This document shows positions 1-10,400 of a DNA stretch of 64,000 bases, piece after piece. The number at the start of each line of letters is the position of its first letter. Position 1 is the stretch's first letter. Made by a program: the position numbers and the translations under genes. The DNA is from Anadara kagoshimensis. Lineage: Eukaryota; Mollusca; Bivalvia; Arcoida; Arcidae. Under the pieces are notes generated by a model that did no database searches, was not told the origin of the DNA, and worked only from the letters and a program-made list of their open reading frames with translations. Where the stretch lies: assembly GCA_021292105.1 (NCBI GenBank), contig CM037871.1:34779997-34843996 (forward strand). The letters are read 5' to 3'.

Positions 1-2183
1 AAGCTAACACAACAGTTTAGGGTGATTATTTTGGAAATTTTAAACAAAAACCCAACAGTAACCTTCAAACATACATTAAAAAAAAATAGATGCTGATGCA
101 GACACCAGAGGTATAACAGTACATGTTGCTCTTTTAATATGGATACCACTGAGGTATCTAAGTTGGTAGAGTGCTTGCTTCATAAGTGGGAGGTCATGGG
201 TTTGAACCCTCACCAGGTCTGACCCAAGACTTGAAAGTGAGTAGTGACTATTCTCTCTCCAAGCAGTGGGCATTGGGAAATGAAAGTCACGTTTTTTTTT
301 GGATGGGAACTTAAAATAAACAAGGTCCCGTGTCACTGTAGGCTTGGCATGATAAGGAACCATTATGTATAATGCCATGAGCATAACACATGGGCAAACT
401 TTCTGCACCTTCAACAATAGCTGACAACGTCTCGATATAAGTGAAATATTCTTGACTGGGACGTTAAACACCATTACTCAAACTCTGAATATGGCATGCT
501 GGCAAATTAAAAACTAAGATGCAATATTTTACTTTTTTATCAAAATTTACTTCAATAGAACATTCAACATGTTGTATTGTGTAGCACCACTTTACAAATT
601 TGGCACAAAATAATTTACAATTAACAACAATAATAACGAGTATAGACTTTCAATAGTTTCAGTGAATTTCAGCTTCAGTTGTGTTTCATCCTTAAACAAG
701 ACTTTACACACTGTCATTAATCTTGTCCACTCCGTTGAAGAGTAAATGGTACAAGCATATATATATCGGGATTAACCTAGCAGTTGGTTAATGTTGGGAG
801 GTGGTGAGTGTGTCTTGTACTCTGAAACCAGGATATCAGTTCTGATGAAAAATACTAACCCTTATTACAGAAACAATGTCTCAACATAAACAAAATATCC
901 AATAATTACAAATCTTGTCTGACTAGGCACCTCAACCTATGAGAGTAACACTCCCTAGTTAATGAAAATTGAAAATTTCCATACTGTATAAGAAGAAACA
1001 TTCATCAGGAAGAAATATTCACAATTTTCACAGTGGAACTAGTACTGCAAATATATCTTCTCAGCATCAATTATTTATTTCCCTTGGTTCACTTTCCCTG
1101 CAGTTACCAGTGAAAATACAGCTTAAGCAACCATAACCACAAACATTTTATACCGCTAAAATTTCTCCTATACAGTAATTTATTTTGTAAAAGTCCTAGT
1201 TAGTGAAGTGAGATTCTTTTTAGCACTTTATATAACAATGTCATTTATCGTCTGGTAGAAAGAAAGGGACAAGAGCTGGGGTACAATTAGTGAACTGAGG
1301 CAACCAAAGTAGCAACAGATAGGCAAATGGAGAGGACTTGTAAACATCGCAGAGAGATGGAAATAAGTCAAGCAGTAAGTCAGAAAGAGGCATCCCCTAA
1401 GAGGGACAGATTTTTACTCAGGAATCTGGTTTTGCCGATTCTGTTTGTCTGTGGTTAATCCTATTACAGTCTTAGTCTGTCAAAAAGAAAAACTTCCTAT
1501 AAGATTTAACCAAAAATGACATTAAGTACTTGAATTTGATGTTCATTCCAGGTGAGCTAAAGCTAGTACATCATTAATATACACTACTGACTCCTAGATT
1601 TCCACAATTTAATATTACATGACAGTATTACCGTAGTTGTCAAATTTCCAAAATTTGTTTTAATGTAGTCCATTTTACACTACTGTAAACATATTAGTTT
1701 TCGCAGTGTACTAATATTTTGTGGTTGTTTCTTTATGCACGGAAATTAATACTGAAGAAAATTATATTATGATTATTGTGTTAAAGTGCATATTAAAAGA
1801 AAAAACCTGAAAATTTAACCACTGTATGCAGATATGTCTAAATTTCATATACATTGAAAATAAATACATGCAAAATTAGATATGTTTACTGTATTTTTTG
1901 CACAAATTTGTACAATAGTTTGTATTTATTAAATATTAGTGGCCAGTAGCAATTTTGGTCACCAGGACTGGAAACGTAGGATACATGACTCTATAAATGA
2001 CTGATCACACTACGTAACAATACATGTACCTGTATACACAAAATTGTCTAATGTTTTTTATCTTCCCTGTAAATCTTTTATCCAAGAGAATATATATTTT
2101 GTGAGATTTCTTCTTGCATGAATAGATATCTTAAAGTCAAATTTCAAATTTTCATGAATTTTGAAAAAATTAAATTTTATGAT
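1..2183. other. Region downstream of PIG-O, with one SINE
   Basis: This stretch lies 3' of the minus-strand PIG-O stop codon. It contains one tRNA-headed SINE near its left end. Around 1600-1982 there is a degraded copy of the repeat seen at 6549-6722, recognisable by a 'ggccagtagcaattttgg' core and a right end ending 'ggaaacgtagg'. A minus-strand AATAAA (plus-strand TTTATT) near 1925 could be the PIG-O polyadenylation signal, but AT-rich DNA has many. I see no coding region; the 132-codon minus-strand ORF at 76-474 is the SINE read backwards. Confidence 0.5.
146..486 (+). mobile_element. tRNA-headed SINE, family A, copy 1
   Basis: The head has a box A-like 'taagttggtagagtgcttgc' and a box B-like 'gggtttgaaccc' at 198-209, as in a tRNA-derived polymerase III promoter. 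The body has 'aagacttgaaa' and 'aaatgaaagtcac' blocks, and the tail has 'gtgaaatattcttgactggg' followed by 'gttaaacacc'. The same order of blocks recurs at 7328, 10579, 26517, 43211 and 50845, which defines a family of about 320-340 bp. It is mobilised, by inference, by a partner LINE. There is no coding capacity. Confidence 0.75.
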
Positions 2184-2384
2184 TCATGAATTTTGATTTT
2201 TTTCCACAGTTTTTACCCATTTATGTAAAGCTCTGTCCACACGTAAAACAAACAGAAACATTAATAAGGACGTGCCATAAACGGTAAAACAAGACACAGC
2301 TTCAAATACAAATCTAGGAGCAAATATCTTCCAGGCCATCAAATGTCTCCTATGTAAAGCTGCAGCACATAAACTTCCAAACAC
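2184..2384 (-). CDS. PIGO: PIG-O exon 6 (residues 1025-1090) and stop
   Basis: The acceptor is ATTTTTGTAG|GTGTTTGG. It encodes [20 protein letters not shown], one last membrane segment and a short basic tail, ending in TGA at 2186-2184. The RRHLM-WK-FAP-F-FEA signature is shared with vertebrate PIG-O. Confidence 0.93.
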   Translation of the reverse strand: MFGSLCAAALHRRHLMAWKIFAPRFVFEAVSCFTVYGTSLLMFLFVLRVDRALHKWVKTVEKNQNS

Positions 2385-4418
2385 CTACAAAAATAAAAAT
2401 AATTGCTTTTGAATTGAAGAATTGAACAAACACAGTAAAAACTCGATTTATCGCCACCATTTGTTCAATCAAATTTTGACATTATAAAGGGGTTTGGCAA
2501 TAAATTAGGTGAGGCAGATAAAGAAAAAAAAACATAAACAAAATAGATTTTGGGACTTCAAAATAGTGTGGCGATGAGCGAGGTGGCGAAGTTATCAAGG
2601 GGCATTATAATGAGGTTTTACTGTACTATATTAATATTATCATTATCAATAAAGTATAGACACAATATCAACCTGTCTGCCTGACCTTTGATTTAAGGGT
2701 CATCTAAGTAGGAAAATTCAAGTGAAAACCATTTGGTTGAAAAACGTGAAAGAGGGGTACAATTATGAAATTACCTACACAAGTGGGAAGATGTTTAAAT
2801 AAAACTAAAGCAGGAATTGATAATTTAAGAATTTTTAAAATATTTGTTGCATTTTTTATGGAAATTGTGCAAAAATACATGTGTTGGGGAAAGATGATTT
2901 TCACCTTGTGTAACGAATTAATTTAAAAAATGAAAAGATATTACCTAATATATTCAACGCCATAGAGCAGTGCATAGGGCAGACAGTTTGTTAAAGAAAT
3001 ATGAGGTTTTTTGAAAATTTACGGTTGAGGTGTTCTACAATTTATTTTCCTTTTAAAAATGATAGTCATGACCCCAGTCTCATCAACAGACAGACATGCC
3101 TCTACTTAAATTCTTAATCCATAAAACAACTTTTACAAACAATTTTAATGTTGGAGGACAAGTAATGGTAAGTGAAACAAGTTATAACTGAAAAGGAATG
3201 CCATTTCAAAAGTGTTCCTCAAACAAACCCCAACTATGTGCAAGATCAAAATACCATTCCCCAATAGCAAATCTACTTCACCTGTGAAGTGTCATAAAGA
3301 TCTGCTAATTTTTTTGAAGAAAAGTGGAAGATAAAATGTTTGTAATAAAAAATCTAGTAAACACTCTATGCCCTCCTCCCCCACTTTGGCAGACAAAACT
3401 ACAGAATTTAACTGGAAAGATCTTTTGGAGAAGAGTGGTGACCAAAATGTTAACAGAAGAAATGGAGTACGGTAACAGTATATGTCCTCCCACTTAGGGG
3501 ACATGCAGTGCTTCAAGTGAAGAATTTAACAGGAAAGGTCTGTTAAATCATTTTTGAGAAAAGTGGTAAACAAAATGTGCCTGAATGTAGTTAGAAGAAA
3601 TAGATTAAACACTATACATGTATGTCTTTCCACTTGCAGAACATAAACACAAGTGTTTAAAAATAAGAATTTAACAGGAAAGGTCTGTTAAATCATTTTT
3701 AAGAAAAGTGGTAAACAAAATGTGCCTGAATGTACCGGTAGTTAGAAGAAATATTTTAACACTATATGTCCTCCTACTTGGGGGACATAAATACACTGCT
3801 TCAAAATAAAAACGATCTGCTAAAATCATTTTTGAGAAAAGTGGTGAACAAAATGTTGCAAGAAGAAATGGAGTAACGGTAAATGCAATATGTCCGCCTG
3901 CCACTTCAGAGGACAGTGCTTCAATATTAGACAGTAAGTATTCTTGATAACTGTCCAGTATTTACATACCTTTATACTGTGAAACAAAAATATACCAGAT
4001 ATCAACTGAAACATCAACTTCTTGTAAAACTGTTCATTCTCTACTAGGACAAAGTCTCCTTTCCAACCATCTTCCTTTTTCTTTCCCGTTAGAGCTCTAG
4101 CTATGATGCCTTCTGTGAATGGCCAAATAATCAGGAGAGGGGAAATAACTCCAAATAACACTTGTGAGGCAAATGTATTCAACAGAATTAATATAGCTGG
4201 GAGTATATGATTATCAAAATCGCCAACAAATCCAGTGAATGCTGCTTCCCACCGAATTGATGGCATTGTGGTTTGGTGTCCTGTCCCGAAGAAGAACAGA
4301 CTAGACAGAACAGAGTAGAACACAATGGTAGGCCATAAATTTGTAGTGCTATCTGAAATTAGAATAATGAAAAATAACATAAATATAAAATAAAAATAAT
4401 TAAAAGCATCTTTTGTCA

Positions 4419-4479
<61 letters not shown>

Positions 4480-7400
4480 TAGAAAACAGCTATGGCAGGA
4501 TTAGCTCTGGGTGTTATGAAGTTTGAGCCAAAAAATTTAAAATTTAGAAGCCATTTTATATGTTAACCTACCATTAAAACTAAGAAACAGAGAGCTAGAA
4601 AACTATTTCAAATTACATATTATACCAGAGTTGATTTTAGAGCACTAGACAGTCATTTCTAAATACAATTCAGATGATTTTAATTTCCATTCTGCTGTAT
4701 AAATTTTCTTGATTATCAACAATTTGTAACAACACTTGTTTTTTAATGCTTGTGTGAAAAAAAGAGAGAAAAACTTGGTGGCTCTCGTCTGCTTCAAACG
4801 AAATAAATAAAAATTTATAAATATTCATTTATTTTCAATGCTTGAGCTATTACAATGATTGTACTTACCATCAGTTATATGCTTAGATAACAGTCTTTTT
4901 GCTGTAATAATCTCCAAGAAGAAGAAATATACTGACAGTACAACCAGAAATAAACTAGGGGACAAACCATCACCTAATAATAAACTTAACAGAAGTATCA
5001 CTAACGTCACAAGATAAATGAACGGTGAAGTACAGGAGGTACCTAACCCACACACAATCGGCGGCGGCACATCTTCAGTTTTATCTTTTTTCATATTTTC
5101 CTTTACTTGGTTATACACTTGTGGTATAACATTGTGATTGTCAGATCCTGAATTTTTTGCACTTATGTTGTTTTTTCGCTGTGGCAATACATAAATCTGT
5201 AGTGGTTTAATGACTAGCGGTAAAAATGAACACCCTATTAGTAGATAGACTATTCTTGCTAAACTGACCTGTTGCCAGACAGGTAAAGCATCCAATACTT
5301 TCTGAGGAAGTGCTTGTAAGGCCCAATATAGAACACAACTCACTGCACATGTCGGAAATACATATTTGACACAAATAACATAACTGGCATTACCATTTAA
5401 ATTTCCAAATGTTTGCATAATTCTACGCATTGAAAAAATAAACAGTAGCAAGCATCCAGTACTGAAGAAATATCTTCTGCTTTTATAACTTTCAAATTCA
5501 ATGGAAAAACTGGATAATGGTACGGAAAATAATGACACTGTACAAGAAGTTTGTTCTTCACGACACACTCTAAAGTTGGGTGAAAATCTTATACAAATAT
5601 TGAACAGAAGTGTGGTGAATATAACTAGCATCACAGGATGAGTGAAGAATCTCATAATATCAAATACTTGTTGGTTTTTCTGATGACGCTTTCCCTTTTG
5701 TTCCGTCTGTGACATTTCAAATTTCGGCGTTAATTGTCTGATCAGATCTATACAATTAATCCAAGATAGAGTCTGTATAAAATAAACAGTCATCGTGTCT
5801 TCATGTACAACAAAACTATTTGAAAAGAAAGACGTAAAATATAACAGTGTCAAAACGCTCGAAAGAAAAATGTGCAAAAAATCGCCAGATTGATGTTGGA
5901 GCTTTTTATCTTTCACCAATATATCGGACTTTAAATCAGGTTCTTCAATGTCAAATTTTAAGATGACGATAACCATGGCAACAATAAATGTTCCTGCAGA
6001 AATATACACCATAACAGCACTTAAATTTTCACCAATAAAGAAACTCTGAAAGATTGCATAGGCCAGGTACAATAAACACATCAAAACTATCACAATTACA
6101 GTATCAGGAATCTCGTTTTTATACCAACGTGAAATCTTCACAAAATATATATTGATAAGAAGTGTTATTATAATTGTCAGAAATCCAATCACCATGGATA
6201 CAGTGTCAAATTTGGCCCAGATATTTTGACAGATATCTCTAACTTGTTTGATGTAAGAAACATAATGACCTCTAAGGACACCGAGGCGATGTGCTACATC
6301 TCTTGTGTTGCCATCTTTGACCATAGCTGTGATTAAGTTCTGTAAATCATTCTCTGTGTGTTGTAATAGGTCTTCCAATTCATAATACTTTGATATGGGG
6401 AAATCTGATGAGGACTGGCTGTAAACTGTCACAAACTGACGAATCTGATGTGCATTCAACCTCAATGCCTTTACACTGTGATAATTCTGTTTAAAACGAA
6501 AAAATACCTGTTAACATACTAGAATAAAATACACATAAGAGATAGGTAAACTAGGTTTCCATAAGTTTAAAATAATTAGTAGCCAAATTTCCAAAATTTG
6601 TGAAAATATAGTCCTATTTAAAGTATTTTTCCACAAATTTGCTAAAATAGGTTAATTTTTAAAAGAATTCCTCAGAAATTAGTAGCCAATGGCGGTTTTG
6701 GCTACTAGGAATGGAAACATAGGGTAAATAGAAGGGTTGATAGCCAGAAAAATCCCAATTTGTAACCCATAAAACCAAAATCAAGAAGGCTGATCAAAAT
6801 AACTGCAATTTCTATGCTATTTCAGGCAAGTGAATAAATAACAAGTGATCAGTGATTTCCATAATAGGCGGCAACAGGTAGATTTGACCACCTAAACCTC
6901 CACATTGGATGGTTAGAATTCATTAAATTGCGTTCAGAAGACCTGCAAATCGTTTTCTGGCTAGACGTGACAAAAATTCCTATACAAGAAGCTCCCCGAA
7001 GTAGTTTTCTCAAATGTCTGTGAGGCACTCTGATCCTTAGGTCTTTGGAGCCATTGATGTTGCTCAGATAATGTTATAACACCATTCCATTGTGAATCTG
7101 TTGAAACAGCCCATTACTGAAACCCAGAATGTGTTAGTTATACAGAAATTCGTCCTTGTGTTAATTTGATGTGTGTTTTAAATTATGGTAACATATCACT
7201 GCATAGATGTGATATTACATACTCTATTTTGTTTAGAGTTCTGTGGATAAAAAAAGCTTCCGTAACAGCATGAACTATGAGACCTTTTGTCAACTTGAGC
7301 TATAAGCATGGTAGAGAGAGTAGAGTAATGGTGTTAAATATCCCATTCAAGAATATTTCACTTATATTGAGATGCCACCAGCTATAGGCGGGGGTGCAAA

Positions 7401-10400
7401 AATTTTGCCTGTGCGTTGCACTGATAGCATTATACAGCAGGCTTCTTTATAGTGCCACACCTAACATGACACAGGACCTTGTTTATTTTAAGTTCCCATC
7501 TAAAAGAACCATGACTTTCATTTCGGAATGCCAGTGCTTGGCAAAAGAACAAGTCACTACCCACTTTCAAGTCTTGGGTCAGACCCTGTCAGGGTTCAAA
7601 CCCACAACCTCCCACTTACGCACATCTACCAACTGAGCTACCGCAGTGGTCCTATGGGCATGGTATTAATGCACATGTTACCCCATACTGCTCATCTTAA
7701 GTTAATACTACAATGCATGCAGTGTGTTTTTGTTGTAATAAACTGAAAAGACCTTAAAATGCCTTAATGTATAACGAAAAATATTCGCGGGTAGAAACTT
7801 TCGCGGTTTTACATTCAGCAACTTGTTCGCGTGTACTTACTTTCGCGGTTGACGAGTTGGTGGGTATTAAATTAAATTACCAATATCTACTAAAATTTAC
7901 CGACGATGTTGCAAACAAAACGCCGAATTGAAGCCTCACATTGTAAGATTGTCTGACAGGTGTCAAATCTGTGTTATGAGTAATTAATCCTAATTAAACT
8001 AATTATCTCTCAAATAAACAAAGGAGTTAATCCTCCTGATCGCTTACTTTACAGTGACTACGGTTGTGTTCAATAAACCGTGAAGATCGATCCAGGTAAA
8101 ATTATACAACGTACATCAGCATTACAGTTATTTTTATTTAAAAAAACGGGGAAATACAGTAAAATATGAACACAAAATTTCAAAATATATCGCACGCAAA
8201 ATTTACTATAAATTTCAATCTCGAGTGCACGATAAAATTCCAAATAAAACTTGTACATTCAGTGATACACAGATGATGCTTCCACATGGCTGAGTATGGA
8301 GAGATTATAATGTCCCGAAATTCCAATTTAAATGGAGTAATCACTTTATTTTTATAATTCTTGATTTTATTCATTATATAAATATATGCCGTAAGAGTTT
8401 ATATATAATTTTATATACAAGTAGAACTCTATTCATTAAGAAGTTTGGTTTGAGAGTATACACATTTCCTGTTACATGTAAACACTCTGAAAGTCACGGT
8501 AGTCATATCTGTTCAGTTGTCGGATGACAAGTAATGGATATAGTAACATTAGTAATATATGAAATAAACGGTAACAAGACTAATAAATTCTCATTTATTT
8601 TGTGCTAATATTTTATTTTAAACAGCGAGTTGAATGCAATAAAAGATGACACTGGCCGGGGGGGGGGGGGGGGGGGGGGGGGGGGTTTTGACATTATCGG
8701 TGTTTGTGGGGCCCATTTTTATTGTTTCACATGTAGAAAATTTAGCGGTGTACTTATTTTCGCGGTTGAGACTTGACCGTGAAAACCATGAATATTAATA
8801 CATCGCGAATATTTCTCGTTATACAGTATGTAATTATAAATGGACTCCTAATTTTAAGAACAAGAGTATCAATATGCATACAAATTATTTTAGACACTAA
8901 CACTGGTTCCAGAGGTATGACATATTATGTTCATGTTAAACAAAATGAGGTCTGCAAGTCTTGTCATTTGACTAGCATGAATATTGTGATTTCCAGCTAG
9001 AACACGGTCAGTGTGATAAGAAACAATGGCAAATTTAGTCATCCAAAATTTGATTATTTGACATTTTAAGACAAGCAACACCTGTTTTCGAAAATAAAAT
9101 TACGCAGAACATTTTCACATCGGAGTACTAAATCAAGGATTTCACACTAACAGACCCTGTTACAATATTTATTCGATGATTACCTGTTTAACCTCGTCTG
9201 TTTCCGTTTTCCACCATGGACAATAGGCAAAAAGTTCTTCTATAATTTTACCAAGACTAGAAAATGGTATTGGTAAGCCTAATAACAATGATATTGTTGG
9301 TACTAAATCTGTTTGTGATACTGTAGTTACTTCTGACTGGAGATAAAACAAGATAGAAAACAATTAGCACATGTAGTATTGACACATTAAGGCAATATAA
9401 AATTAATTCCTAGGTTTTCATCCCTGTCTGCCCTACTTTTTTCGGCCTGCCCCAGAATTTTTTATTTGTTTATTTTTGTTTTTCGCAATTCAGATTTGGC
9501 TTTAAATTATGGTTGTACATGTCCAATTTGTATTATTGTTGTCATTATTGTTATTTCTTTTCAGTCTAAAAGTAAAAAATAAAAAATAAAATTCGCCCCC
9601 CCCCCCCTATTTTGAAAAAAAATGATGAAAGAATTAATTTTATATGGCCTAATAAAAACAAACTACTGTCAGAGTCACTGTGTTTGTGACAGTTAATATT
9701 GTAACATTTGCATAGAAAAATCCAGAGAACTTGAATAAAATTTGTTATTTTTCATTTTCAGGTACTTAACCGTATACATAACAGGAAATCTTTATTCAAA
9801 TCTACATTTAGCATAAAATATCTCTGCACAAATGTTGCTGCTATGAGGATTCTTTTTAAAAAAAAAAAGTCACTTCCAGTGAGCATCATTTTCCCTTCTA
9901 CAGAAATATGTTATGGTAATTAAATTTAGGATGCACATAGCGAGTTCCAGTCATGACCAGGCTAAAAAAAGTGAACAATATTAAATAATAATCTTTAATT
10001 AAGTTAACTGGATTTTCTTTTAGTACATGTATGAAATATGAATTTATAATTATGAAGTCTTGTGAATCGGGATACAACTTTACATGAGCTATTTAGATTT
10101 ACCAGCTTTTTCCAGTGATTCTTATGTTATTATATTTCAAATTTAAATACAAATCATATATGATAAATACTTGGTACAACTATATAAGAACACATTCAGA
10201 ATGGTTATCATGTAATGAATTGAAAAATAGGTCACTGTGATCCACTTTCATGGTTGAGTGCTTTCTATGTTAGTATCTTTCAAAACTAAATTTGATTCTA
10301 TCCCACCCTGCAATTTTGGAAGAGAAATTTAAGGATATACTATGCACATTAGGTTATAAACCGCTTATTGAGTTTAAAAAAAAAAAAAAATAATAATAAA

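Noticed and set aside
198..209. Real tRNA genes at the box A/B matches (also near 7590, 10840, 26800, 27700, 43270, 44025)
   Set aside because: Heads lack paired acceptor stems and are followed by conserved SINE bodies.
76..7746. ORFs at 76-474, 7394-7636 and 7528-7746 as small proteins
   Set aside because: They share similar sequence because all three are pieces of the same SINE family in different orientations.
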